DNA of 51,660 nt from a virus (IMGVR_UViG_3300029309_000064:1-51660), one strand, 5' to 3'; positions 17,549 through 24,100 are shown, numbered from the stretch's first letter. Numbers and translations are program-made. The notes: generated from the letters alone by a model not told the origin.

Positions 17549-18229
17549 TTACTCCTTATCGCTGTACAGATTGTTAAACACTCGTTGCGTATCCCAAACG
17601 TATTCTACGTCTTGCTTAGAGTGAAATATGTTTTGGTTTGGCCTGAAGTCAGGAGCACCTTGTCCTGTTTCAAACCAAGCTGGGTGAGTTACTCTCACTC
17701 TGTTATTGGGCAACGCAACTATGTTACCAGTATATTCTCCTGCATCTAACAACTCCAGCACATGTGATTGTTTATGCTGGGCAGGATCATCTGCTACTTC
17801 GTTATCTGTATAATCAACTGTAAAATAATACTTAGCTGGATAAAACTCATTATCAATCTTTGCAATCCAAGGCGCTGGGCTTGCTCTGTTAAGCACGTAA
17901 ACAGAGTGATAATGTGACATACAATCCCAAGGTTGTGCCATATACGGAGGTAGTTCAGTGGGCCATTCTTCTAGTGGAGTATCAGCTACTAAAGCAGTAA
18001 GGGGCATCCTAGCCCACATAGCTCCTCCGTGAACGTTTAGGTCTTCGTCCGATTCGTCTGACTCGCACCCTGTAAATATAACTTGGAAGCTTAGAGTCCT
18101 GTTTGGCATCGTTGTCACTGCTATCACCATGCAGTGCAGAAACTCTCCGTGATATTCTTCTAAGTTCTTTGTATACTCTCTTCTTACCCATGCTTTAAAA
18201 TAAGGTATGTTACTTTGAAGATACGGCAT
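17549..18229 (-). CDS. Conserved phage protein of unknown function (226 residues)
   Basis: Begins MPYLQSNIPYFKAWVRREYT and carries HGEFLHCMVIAVTTMPNRTL and FQVIFTGCESDESDE. Later come several Trp/Tyr-rich segments (PWDCMSHYHSVYVLNRASP) and an acidic patch. I recall similar proteins near terminase genes in marine phages but no function. It overlaps the upstream gene by 20 nt. Conserved Cys, His and Trp suggest a folded soluble protein. A GCGCTGGGC site (17,872-17,880) lies inside, encoding SPAP. Confidence 0.6.
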   Translation of the reverse strand: MPYLQSNIPYFKAWVRREYTKNLEEYHGEFLHCMVIAVTTMPNRTLSFQVIFTGCESDESDEDLNVHGGAMWARMPLTALVADTPLEEWPTELPPYMAQPWDCMSHYHSVYVLNRASPAPWIAKIDNEFYPAKYYFTVDYTDNEVADDPAQHKQSHVLELLDAGEYTGNIVALPNNRVRVTHPAWFETGQGAPDFRPNQNIFHSKQDVEYVWDTQRVFNNLYSDKE

Positions 18230-18512
18230 CTTTTTCCTTTCGCAATCTTGTTTTAGCTTTTTTAGCTATCTGAACAACTTCTGTTTTGCCCATTACTTTA
18301 GCACGTTGTTCCATAACTGTCAAGATCTGAATTTTTCTTGCGAAAGGTTTTCCTGATTTTCTTACTCTTGCAACAGTTTCCCTTGCATCCTTTGTTGTTG
18401 CAAACTTTATAGGTACAGTATCTTTAGGGTTTTCGTCAGTGTACAACCTACGTCCTGACCCTTTAGGTTTTTTACCTGTTCCTACTTTTGGGTCTTTTCG
18501 TTTTTGAGCCAT
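18210..18512 (-). CDS. Small basic protein (100 residues)
   Basis: Begins KRKDPKVGTGKKPKGSGRRL and continues TDENPKDTVPIKFATTKDAR, then helices with SGKPFARKIQILTVMEQRA and a basic C-terminus. This is a recurrent uncharacterised family near packaging genes in marine alphaproteobacterial phages, by memory. It overlaps the preceding 50-residue gene by 41 nt and the next by 20 nt. DNA binding is suggested by charge only. Confidence 0.6.
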   Translation of the reverse strand: MAQKRKDPKVGTGKKPKGSGRRLYTDENPKDTVPIKFATTKDARETVARVRKSGKPFARKIQILTVMEQRAKVMGKTEVVQIAKKAKTRLRKEKDAVSSK

Positions 18513-18624
18513 TACCTACTATACCTTTTAGTGTTCTAGCTTGACCTTGATGTGTTTTTACAGCTTTGTTTAAACCCTTTATAACACCTTTAACTTTTTG
18601 TTTATTCTGTTTTGTTAATGCCAT
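18472..18624 (-). CDS. 50-residue basic protein
   Basis: ATG at 18,624..18,622 follows an AGGAAAG ribosome site. The product is MALTKQNKQKVKGVIKGLNK then AVKTHQGQARTLKGIVGNG, ending KTKRPKSRNR at TAA 18,474..18,472. The last 41 nt overlap the next gene in a different frame. It fills an otherwise empty 120-nt gap. Composition matches its basic neighbours; function unknown. Confidence 0.5.
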   Translation of the reverse strand: MALTKQNKQKVKGVIKGLNKAVKTHQGQARTLKGIVGNGSKTKRPKSRNR

Positions 18625-18632
18625 ATTCTTTC

Positions 18633-18860
18633 CTATGCTACAATAAAGTCTACGTTTTCACCTACACGGTGCGGATATACTTTATTCATGTTATGAGGAT
18701 GATAAGTATATGCATCTGTGTACTTATACTTATGTACTTTTTTGTCTATAGCTTTTGCTGTTTCTTCTACACGTTGTGTGGAGGGTAAATCAGGTGCAAC
18801 TTTATTAAACGGCATCTGCGGTAAAGGCATATAGTCTAATAAACTTAAGCTTACATTCAT
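18633..18860 (-). CDS. Hypothetical protein (75 residues)
   Basis: I choose ATG 18,860..18,858 because it overlaps the upstream stop as ATGA; a longer start at 18,914 would overlap that gene by 58 nt. The product begins MNVSLSLLDYMPLPQMPFNK and has a Tyr/His-rich middle (YKYTDAYTYHPHNMNKVYPH) ending NVDFIVA. Not recognised. Probably a structural or packaging accessory by location. Confidence 0.5.
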   Translation of the reverse strand: MNVSLSLLDYMPLPQMPFNKVAPDLPSTQRVEETAKAIDKKVHKYKYTDAYTYHPHNMNKVYPHRVGENVDFIVA

Positions 18861-19042
18861 CCTGGTAACATCCAAATTATATAACCAGTAAGGAATACCC
18901 ACAGCGCTATCCAAATGCGATACTCAAATACCCACTTAGCAAAACTCACAGTAAGTTTCCTCCACTCCTGCTTCTTTACCCAGCGCCCTATGTCCATTAT
19001 TAAGTTAGCTAACGTCCATGCACCACTGATGATATTCCACAT
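18857..19042 (-). CDS. Small membrane protein (61 residues)
   Basis: Two hydrophobic stretches flank a basic middle: residues 1-20 (MWNIISGAWTLANLIMDIGR) and 40-59 (RIWIALWVFLTGYIIWML), separated by WVKKQEWRKL. It is Trp-rich and ends with ATGA coupling to the next gene. The layout fits an inner-membrane protein; a holin-type role is possible, but it lies far from the lysozyme gene. Confidence 0.55.
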   Translation of the reverse strand: MWNIISGAWTLANLIMDIGRWVKKQEWRKLTVSFAKWVFEYRIWIALWVFLTGYIIWMLPG

Positions 19043-19048
19043 GTTAAA

Positions 19049-19333
19049 CTACCAAGCCTTACAAGACCAGTAACGTGCAGTAAATTTATCTTTAGCTGTA
19101 TCACAATTGTGCCTAGCACGAAAGCTCTTACGTCTTTCAGGGTTATCTTTCTTGATAGACATGTTAGGGTCCCCAAAACGTACAACTTTTATTTGATCAC
19201 CCTTCTTAGCTAGTACGGCTGACTTCTTTGACTCGCCTGACAAACGTTTAGGCTTGTTATACCCAGGAAAAGTTTCCCCACGATACTTTAACTTACCACT
19301 AGGTAGTCGTTCTACGTCTTTAGTTGTAGCCAT
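19049..19333 (-). CDS. Conserved basic phage protein (94 residues)
   Basis: Contains GKLKYRGETFPGYNKPKRL, then KSAVLAKKGDQIKVVRFGDP and SFRARHNCDTAKDKFTARYW with two Cys (HNC and WSCKAW). The VVRFGDPN and FRARHNC segments form a pattern I recall in many marine phage and cyanophage proteins, unnamed in function. The spaced Cys/His could bind metal. One-base overlap with the first late gene. Confidence 0.65.
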   Translation of the reverse strand: MATTKDVERLPSGKLKYRGETFPGYNKPKRLSGESKKSAVLAKKGDQIKVVRFGDPNMSIKKDNPERRKSFRARHNCDTAKDKFTARYWSCKAW

Positions 19334-19593
19334 TACTCACCGTATCCTCGTGTTCGATTAGGGTCTAGGACTTCATGTGACTCCAAGTACCCTTCCATGT
19401 ACATAGCTCTCTCTACATGATCTAAATCATACTTAATTCCTGTACGATTGTAAATAGCTTCACGCACATAGAATACATCTGACTTAGGAATGTGTACTTT
19501 ATGTAAGAAACGTGTGTCCTCTGATGCTAAAGCTTCATAAAAGTCTTCAATAACAGACTCACTTGCATATAGTTGTACCTTTTTTTTGTACAT
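19333..19593 (-). CDS. First gene of the late block (86 residues, unknown)
   Basis: ATG at 19,593 is preferred over an in-frame TTG at 19,599. The product starts MYKKKVQLYASESVIEDFYE and has charged helices (VREAIYNRTGIKYDLDHVER), ending TRGYGE. No strong ribosome site is visible. It is the promoter-proximal late gene below the candidate promoter at 19,748-19,776. Function unknown. Confidence 0.55.
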   Translation of the reverse strand: MYKKKVQLYASESVIEDFYEALASEDTRFLHKVHIPKSDVFYVREAIYNRTGIKYDLDHVERAMYMEGYLESHEVLDPNRTRGYGE

Positions 19594-19624
19594 TGTCAAG
19601 TCTTTATTTAAGGAAAAAGATAAA

Positions 19625-19703
19625 AAGTACTACAAACGTCTAGATGTACATGAGGGAGAGGAGACACAGATGGAGTTGTATCATCTGAACGTCTGTAGTA
19701 CTT
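19625..19703. promoter_or_regulatory. Long imperfect hairpin in the late leader
   Basis: Bases 19,625-19,634 (AAGTACTACA) pair with 19,694-19,703 (TGTAGTACTT). The stem continues after one mismatch through ACGT/ACGT, then AGATG (19,642-19,646) with CATCT (19,682-19,686) and TACA with TGTA. In total there are about 24 pairs around a 26-nt purine-rich loop (plus strand). It lies between the candidate late promoter and the first late gene, so it would form in the late mRNA leader. Confidence 0.6.
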
Positions 19704-19705
19704 AT

Positions 19706-19870
19706 AGTTTAACTACAAGTTATTATTATTATAGTAGTTATGTAATTATATTATCATATATTTAATTATATGTCAATAGTTTATTTATATTTAATTATAT
19801 TATTGTTAGTTTAACTATAAGTTGTACTATCCTATGTCCAATTCTTTATGTTTTTACTATAAAGTTTAAC
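19706..19870. repeat. AT-rich direct repeats, candidate origin iterons
   Basis: TATATTTAATTATAT occurs exactly at 19,757-19,771 and 19,786-19,800. AGTTTAACTA(C/T)AAGTT occurs at 19,706-19,721 and 19,808-19,823, and its core AGTTTAAC again at 19,863-19,870. Between them the sequence is nearly all A and T. Clustered direct repeats in an easily melted region at the divergence of early and late blocks fit an origin or regulator-binding array. Confidence 0.5.
19748..19776 (-). promoter_or_regulatory. Candidate late promoter
   Basis: On the minus strand TTGACA (19,776..19,771) is followed by a 17-nt spacer and TAATAT (19,753..19,748), preceded by TG one base upstream as in extended -10 elements. 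It points into the late block, about 150 nt ahead of its first gene. Because the region is AT-rich, a -10 match alone would be weak; the perfect -35 and the spacing carry the call. Confidence 0.45.
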
Positions 19871-20955
19871 TTAGCTGCTACTGCTACGCAGTTATACATA
19901 AAAATATACCCTAGTCAAGTAGTAACGTTACGTAACTTTACTCATATTTCTTTAATAGCTTGTATTATTAGACAAACAACCATGTCCGTATACAAAATAT
20001 AGTACTCTAAAAGTAAAAATCCCGTGTGTTGCAGAGTATGTATACATATACGGCATACCCCCCGATGGCCCTCGCCCGACCCCACTATCGTTCTTAGTCT
20101 GATTGCGGCATTTCATAGGTCAAAAGCGACATAGTAAAACTAAAAAGAGCAATTCAAAACCGATTCATACTCATAAGTTATTGTTTTTATTACACTTTAT
20201 TACAGATAGGGTATCAGTAAACTTAGGAATTGGACTTATTTACGTTCAAATCTGGACTGATTCGCTGAAAACAAATAGTGGATGCACAACTTAGAACGAA
20301 TCAGGAACAAACGCAGCTTTTAGAACAACACGAGAACATTACCAGTATATCCCCCATGTCATGCTGCACAGATACACCCCAAGCTTTTTTTGCCATTATA
20401 ATGTATAAAACTTTTTTTGTTTATCGTGCATTTTTTTCTTGCAATATGTTTTTGTTTCGTGTCATGGTTATCACATGGAAAGCAGAACACAGCGAAACAT
20501 TCGAAAGACTAAGTTTCCAACATGACGCACCACGCAAGGCCTAGCAATCAAGTGGGCCACGAATAAAAGACTAAACTAATACTTGACTACCAAACTACAA
20601 ACTGACAGACTAAATGTAACAAAACAGAAAGGACAACCAAAGCGACACACAAAAGATTAGACATAAACGTAGCAATAGCGCATAGCCTAGCGCAAGAATA
20701 AAGCGTGAATGGAGCCTGGATTTCCAGTGCCTCTTGGCCCGACGATAAGTCACGATAGCAATAAATGTGTACGGCACTAAGCTATCTGAAAGAGTTGGCA
20801 TACTCATACCCATTGAAAAGATGATAACCTACTGATTGTCTTTGGATGTTTTTTGTTATGACACAAGCTGACTAATTTAGGCCAACCTAAACTTATGCTT
20901 GACGTATGGGTTGGCTTGTGTCTTACTGAACACATCAACACAATGAGGTGACACA

Positions 20956-21117
20956 ATGACATTATATACCCTACCCCATAAATTTACCGTACATCGTTCT
21001 AAAATAGATGGGACTAGCTTTGTTCTAATGTGTAACGGTAATTTTGTTTCTTGTGCAGAAACGCTAGATGATATTTTTATCACCTATGGTAATCAATTGA
21101 AATATGCAAAAGGGTAA
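20956..21117 (+). CDS. First early gene (53 residues, unknown)
   Basis: ATG at 20,956 follows a GAGGTG ribosome site 5 nt upstream. The product is MTLYTLPHKFTVHRSKIDGT then SFVLMCNGNFVSCAET, ending QLKYAKG, a small beta-like protein. An opposing open frame here lacks a ribosome site. As the promoter-proximal early gene it is a candidate host-takeover or regulatory protein, by position only. Confidence 0.6.
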   Translation: MTLYTLPHKFTVHRSKIDGTSFVLMCNGNFVSCAETLDDIFITYGNQLKYAKG

Positions 21118-21123
21118 GACACC

Positions 21124-21711
21124 ATGACACAATACACACGCAACATTCTTAAAGTGTACAAGCAATGCACTAGTGATGAGATACAACACGGCATGACTTG
21201 GTACGCTGACGCTAAGTCTGACGCTCAAAGCATGGCTGACAAGTACGAGCTACCATTGCACATTGTAGTTGGCGTAATTGCCGCACTCAGTCCGACTAAT
21301 CGCTGGGAGCGTAATTTGATTGACGCTGACAATATGCTTGATGTCTTTGTATCAGGCGGCTATGTTGAAAGCTGTACACCATGTACGTACAAGACGATGC
21401 GAGACAAAGCGTGGTCTATCCTACAGACTACACCACATGACGCTGACGCTGTAGCTTTCATACTCAAAGGGCCAAAGATTACAGACTTCTTTTACTGTAT
21501 TATGGGTGAGAATGTATGCGTCATTGACGGACACGCTTGGTGCATCGCTAACAATGACAGACGCACTATGCAGGAAGTACCAAGCATAGGTAAGAAGCTA
21601 CGTGCTGAACTACAAGAGTGCTACAGACGTGCAGCGAAGAAACATGGCATCACAGCATATCAGATGCAAGCTGCGACTTGGGTAGCGTGGAAACGTATTC
21701 ACAATGTTTAG
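21124..21711 (+). CDS. Helix-hairpin-helix glycosylase-like protein (putative)
   Basis: A 195-residue protein. The first half has HIVVGVIAALSPTNRWERNL, a signature I recall in uncharacterised cyanophage and marine phage proteins. Around residues 115-140 comes GPKITDFFYCIMGENVCVID followed by GHAW, which resembles the HhH-GPD arrangement in which a hairpin is followed by an aspartate (compare VDTHV in endonuclease III-type enzymes). The C-terminus has IGKKLRAELQECYRRAA. A DNA base-excision or DNA-binding role is a hypothesis; no Fe-S cysteine loop is seen. It is encoded 6 nt after the first early gene. Confidence 0.6.
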   Translation: MTQYTRNILKVYKQCTSDEIQHGMTWYADAKSDAQSMADKYELPLHIVVGVIAALSPTNRWERNLIDADNMLDVFVSGGYVESCTPCTYKTMRDKAWSILQTTPHDADAVAFILKGPKITDFFYCIMGENVCVIDGHAWCIANNDRRTMQEVPSIGKKLRAELQECYRRAAKKHGITAYQMQAATWVAWKRIHNV

Positions 21712-21770
21712 GCTTGACAAATAAACTAAACTATGATCTAACTATATCGAACACATAAAGGAGACACATC

Positions 21771-21998
21771 ATGTTCGTACTATTCGCAACCAAGCCACTT
21801 AACGATGGCACTAACGGATTCCGTTTCAACTTTGCAGGTGTCAAAGGTCTGACACGTAAGCGCAAGCACGCGAGCCGTGGCTTCAAGATTACACGTAATG
21901 ATTGCATGACTGCACTGCACTTAGGCAAGCGTACCATCTACGTAGAACAAAAGTTTAACCGTAACACTAAGCGTAAGCTTTGCCACTTTGCAGGTTGA
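21771..21998 (+). CDS. Hypothetical basic early protein (75 residues)
   Basis: ATG at 21,771 is preceded by AAAGGAGAC. The product (MFVLFATKPLNDGTNGFRFN, then a run of basic residues GLTRKRKHASRGFKI) ends KRKLCHFAG. A TTGACA at 21,714-21,719 lies upstream, with only a weak -10, so an internal promoter is uncertain. The opposite-strand frame lacks a ribosome site. Function unknown; charge suggests nucleic acid contact. Confidence 0.55.
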   Translation: MFVLFATKPLNDGTNGFRFNFAGVKGLTRKRKHASRGFKITRNDCMTALHLGKRTIYVEQKFNRNTKRKLCHFAG

Positions 21999-22000
21999 TT

Positions 22001-22168
22001 ATGCTGACACACATGACTAGGGATATCTTGGCAGAGGCATGGCACGATTGTGTCTCTGCAAGAGATAAACTAAAAGCACTAGATGAGTTTTACTTTTCTT
22101 GTGTACACGAAGACACAGTGAAAAAGCTAGACGATAGCTTGCACACAATAGCTGAACTACTCAATTGA
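22001..22168 (+). CDS. Hypothetical helical early protein (55 residues)
   Basis: ATG 22,001 lies just after the upstream stop with a CAGGTT ribosome site inside the preceding gene. The product, MLTHMTRDILAEAWHDCVSA then RDKLKALDEFYFSCVHED, is an acidic helical hairpin. An in-frame upstream ATG at 21,980 would overlap the previous gene and is less likely. Unknown function. Confidence 0.5.
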   Translation: MLTHMTRDILAEAWHDCVSARDKLKALDEFYFSCVHEDTVKKLDDSLHTIAELLN

Positions 22169-22183
22169 ACAGGAGACTGCTTA

Positions 22184-22309
22184 ATGTTTAAGATGTATTA
22201 CGAATGTCCATGTGGTGAAGAGTGGGAAATGGAATGGGAGTGCTGTTGTAATGATCGTTGCCCATCATGCAACAGAGAAAATGAAGCAGTAGATATTGAG
22301 GATATATAG
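22184..22309 (+). CDS. 41-residue zinc-ribbon-like protein
   Basis: ATG 22,184 follows AGGAGA. The product has CPCG near residue 8, then CCCNDRCPSCNRE, giving a CxC ... CxxC arrangement able to bind zinc, and an acidic end (EAVDIEDI). Small zinc ribbons are common phage regulators or transcription inhibitors; here only the metal-site pattern is seen. Confidence 0.55.
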   Translation: MFKMYYECPCGEEWEMEWECCCNDRCPSCNRENEAVDIEDI

Positions 22310-22327
22310 TAAAGGAGATATGAGACA

Positions 22328-22732
22328 ATGACAACTTTTACAAAACCAGTACTACGTGAATTAAGTAATCAACTGCAAACTTTGCTTGACAACAGTAAAT
22401 ACATAGGCACAGCGAAAGGCTTGAACGACTACGCCTTTGAGCTAGGCAACTGTAAATATGACGAAGGCGAAGCTACCTTTCAACTCAAGGTGCTTATCAA
22501 AGGTAGTAAGTCTAGACAAGAGAGAGATCTTGAAGACTTAGCAAAACTCAGTGACCTTGACACAACCAAGATTGCCACATTGCAAGGCATGAAAGTGTCA
22601 CTTGTAGGGTACAACACTAGAGCACGTAAACGCCCTTGGCTAATTCAAGACTTGACAACGGCTAAACAATATGTCTTAGATGATTACCAAGCCAGGCGTT
22701 TGTTTGGTGTAGTAGAAACAGAGGTATCTTGA
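22328..22732 (+). CDS. Conserved early protein of unknown function (134 residues)
   Basis: ATG 22,328 has an AAAGGAGAT site 10-11 nt upstream. The protein begins FTKPVLRELSNQLQTLLDNS, continues FELGNCKYDEGEATFQLKVL and has charged helices (RQERDLEDLAKLSDLD). The N-terminal helix then a GNCKYDEGEATF strand resembles recurrent marine phage proteins of unknown role. It ends 3 nt before the tRNA-like element, so its mRNA may carry that structure at its 3' end. Confidence 0.6.
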   Translation: MTTFTKPVLRELSNQLQTLLDNSKYIGTAKGLNDYAFELGNCKYDEGEATFQLKVLIKGSKSRQERDLEDLAKLSDLDTTKIATLQGMKVSLVGYNTRARKRPWLIQDLTTAKQYVLDDYQARRLFGVVETEVS

Positions 22733-22735
22733 TAT

Positions 22736-22830
22736 GGGGAGTACGCTGGTGCGTTAATCTTATCTGTGGCAATATAGATAAGAGCCTAATTGTCTAGGTG
22801 TGGGGGGTTCAATTCCCTCACTCCTCACCA
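22736..22830 (+). ncRNA. tRNA-like cloverleaf with encoded CCA (possible attP or degenerate tRNA)
   Basis: GGGGAGT (22,736-22,742) pairs with ACTCCTC (22,820-22,826), followed by discriminator A and CCA. A canonical T-arm is present: GGGGG, loop TTCAATT, CCCTC. The middle is non-canonical. Position 8 is A, the D-arm is a 4-bp stem with a 4-nt loop (ACGC/GCGT), and the anticodon-position stem is 7 bp (CTTATCT/AGATAAG) with a 10-nt loop. A CCTA/TAGG stem is in the variable-arm position. Length is 95 nt. It may be a tRNA-like structure, a decayed class II tRNA, or the tRNA-derived attachment site of the integrase encoded 1.5 kb downstream. Confidence 0.55.
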
Positions 22831-22872
22831 TGAAACAAAATATGAGTTTAACAGTTTAGAGGAGACTACACA

Positions 22873-23208
22873 ATGAAACTTACAATCAACACAAACGCTT
22901 TCCCTGATGTACCAGAAGAACACCTCAAGGAAATGCTTGGCATATTACCCTATTGGGTACGTGAGTATAACCTTCTAGGTGAGGGCATGGACATTTTAAA
23001 CTTTATGACTGAACGGTATGGCTTTGGTAGCTTGCACCAATTCAAGGGTGGCGTACAAGAGGACGGTACGTACAGCTATCCAGAAGATCCTGACCTGCCA
23101 TACATAGGAAAGATGAACACACCCAACGGCTACGTGTACTTCTATCAGTACGCTATGCTTGCACTACCGTTGCCTAATGGTGAATACTTTGTAACAAGGA
23201 TGGACTAA
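22873..23208 (+). CDS. Hypothetical early protein (111 residues)
   Basis: ATG 22,873 follows GAGGAGACT. The protein is acidic with DVPEEHLKEMLGILPYWVRE, then SYPEDPDLPYIGKM and an aromatic C-terminal strand (GYVYFYQYAMLALPLPNGEY). It ends MD with the stop overlapping the next start by one base. Not recognised. Confidence 0.55.
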   Translation: MKLTINTNAFPDVPEEHLKEMLGILPYWVREYNLLGEGMDILNFMTERYGFGSLHQFKGGVQEDGTYSYPEDPDLPYIGKMNTPNGYVYFYQYAMLALPLPNGEYFVTRMD

Positions 23209-23360
23209 TGTATTATGTAGAAACAAGAGTAGTGTTTAGAGTTGGTAATGAGTCAGATGCAAAAGACCTTTGGTGGTTAGAGGAAGCAATAGAAAAATAT
23301 CTTAGAGTAAATGAAGAGATTGTTTGTATTGATGCACCAAAGGTGACAAGGATGGACTGA
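23208..23360 (+). CDS. Hypothetical early protein (50 residues)
   Basis: ATG at 23,208 overlaps the previous stop (TAATG), and the gene's TGA overlaps the next ATG (TGATG). The product is MYYVETRVVFRVGNESDAKD then LWWLEEAIEKYL, ending VTRMD. That C-terminal VTRMD equals the end of the previous protein, hinting at local duplication. Unknown function. Confidence 0.5.
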   Translation: MYYVETRVVFRVGNESDAKDLWWLEEAIEKYLRVNEEIVCIDAPKVTRMD

Positions 23361-23536
23361 TGTATATCTTACTTATACTTATGGCTTCTTGGATGGCTAT
23401 GATAATAACGTCAACCTTACTAGTACAGCTAGGCGTAGACAAAAAAGCTATTGACACCATAGATATCTTTGTGATATACGTTCAGATATTCTTAATAACT
23501 TACACACTAAGGAGACTAAAACAATGGATGATGTAA
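23360..23536 (+). CDS. Small two-segment membrane protein (58 residues)
   Basis: The product has hydrophobic residues 2-22 (YILLILMASWMAMIITSTLL), a short loop with VDKKAIDT, a second hydrophobic stretch (IDIFVIYVQIFLITYT) and a basic tail (LRRLKQW). Start overlaps the previous stop by one base and the end overlaps the next gene by 13 nt. A small inner-membrane protein; possible superinfection-exclusion or host-modulation role by position only. Confidence 0.5.
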   Translation: MYILLILMASWMAMIITSTLLVQLGVDKKAIDTIDIFVIYVQIFLITYTLRRLKQWMM

Positions 23537-23688
23537 TACCTCTACAGCAATACAGCGTAGACTTGCAGCGTGAGATTGACGATGCAGAATGGCTTGGCGA
23601 GTTTGATCGTGCTGATGCAGACAAACGAGAGCTTGAAGATGTCAAGCGTATGATTGACAATGGCGAACTATGGTATGCAACATTCTAA
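23524..23688 (+). CDS. Acidic helical early protein (54 residues)
   Basis: ATG 23,524 follows AAGGAGACT. The product (MDDVIPLQQYSVDLQREIDD, then AEWLGEFDRADADKRELE) is strongly acidic and helical, ending GELWYATF. A small acidic protein could mimic DNA or bind a host factor; this is speculative. Codon structure and ribosome site favour it over the opposing frame. Confidence 0.55.
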   Translation: MDDVIPLQQYSVDLQREIDDAEWLGEFDRADADKRELEDVKRMIDNGELWYATF

Positions 23689-23700
23689 GGAGAGAGAGAC

Positions 23701-24006
23701 ATGATTATTGAAGATCAAACAGTAGAAGTAAAAGTATGGGATCACAATGACGCAGTTATCTTTGTGTATGAAAGTATACACGAGAAGACAGATGAATTAC
23801 ACGAGGGTGTACCTGTTTGGAAGGGCTATAAAAAAGTTCTTACTGCCATACCTGTAAACTTTTGTTACGGTTCTTTATCTAAAGATGAACAGCTAGATAA
23901 GGTATGCAAAGTAGCTGATGCATTGAGTGAATTGTACTCTGATGATGATTCAAATGAAATAGGTGTCTCTTACTACATCAACCATGATCCGTATGTAAAT
24001 TGCTAA
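23701..24006 (+). CDS. Hypothetical early protein (101 residues)
   Basis: ATG 23,701 follows AAGGAGAGAG. The protein has an acidic, beta-rich N-terminal half (VEVKVWDHNDAVIFVYESIH) and a helical acidic C-terminal half (KDEQLDKVCKVADALSELYS), ending NHDPYVNC. No family recognised. Confidence 0.55.
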   Translation: MIIEDQTVEVKVWDHNDAVIFVYESIHEKTDELHEGVPVWKGYKKVLTAIPVNFCYGSLSKDEQLDKVCKVADALSELYSDDDSNEIGVSYYINHDPYVNC

Positions 24007-24007
24007 C

Positions 24008-24100
24008 ATGGTAGCTGGATCACAGATAATCTTACCGTTCTTGATAGCTTACGTAGGTGGCTTCATCTACTTCTACTTGAAAGGTAGTGACGAGGAGTAA
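24008..24100 (+). CDS. 30-residue single-span membrane peptide
   Basis: The product is MVAGSQIILPFLIAYVGGFI followed by YFYLKGSDEE: one membrane span with an acidic tail. It starts 1 nt after the previous stop, and a GAGGAGT at its end serves as ribosome site for the next gene. No strong ribosome site of its own; coupling is likely. Confidence 0.45.
   Translation: MVAGSQIILPFLIAYVGGFIYFYLKGSDEE

Larger units (their letters stand above)
19594..20955. other. Divergent non-coding control region
   Basis: About 1.36 kb separates the minus late block from the plus early block. The left part (19,700-19,990) is extremely AT-rich with direct repeats, a palindrome GTAACGTTAC (19,922-19,931) followed by another GTAAC, and TATGTATACATA (20,037-20,048). 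A short C-rich patch lies at 20,058-20,090. The right part (20,100-20,880) has several open frames lacking ribosome sites, which I do not call. A 7-bp inverted repeat GCCAACC/GGTTGGC (20,881-20,887 and 20,909-20,915) precedes the first early gene. Likely promoters, operators and the replication origin; this is inference from composition and position. Confidence 0.55.

Noticed and set aside
19670-19765. Plus-strand 31-residue frame with a strong GAGGAGACACAG site inside the leader hairpin
   Set aside because: Encodes Tyr/Ser low-complexity from AT-rich repeats; more likely the site-like loop is structural or regulatory than a gene.
20278-20544. 88-residue plus-strand open frame in the divergent region
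   Set aside because: GTG start without ribosome site, odd composition with runs of Phe and Cys, and overlap with poly-T stretches; treated as non-coding.
20610-20813. 67-residue minus-strand open frame with hydrophobic end
   Set aside because: No ribosome site, isolated in orientation from the late block, and low-complexity; could not be supported.
20877-21083. 68-residue minus-strand open frame opposite the first early gene
   Set aside because: The plus-strand 53-residue frame has a good ribosome site and continues the early block; the minus frame has neither.
21714-21747. Promoter starting with TTGACA between early genes
   Set aside because: A perfect -35 but no acceptable -10 at 16-19 nt; noted in the gene entry only.
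22736-22830. Ordinary tRNA gene, including tRNA-Sec because of the 95-nt length
   Set aside because: No 7-nt anticodon loop, no TCA anticodon at the right place, no U8 and a 4-nt D-loop; kept only as tRNA-like.
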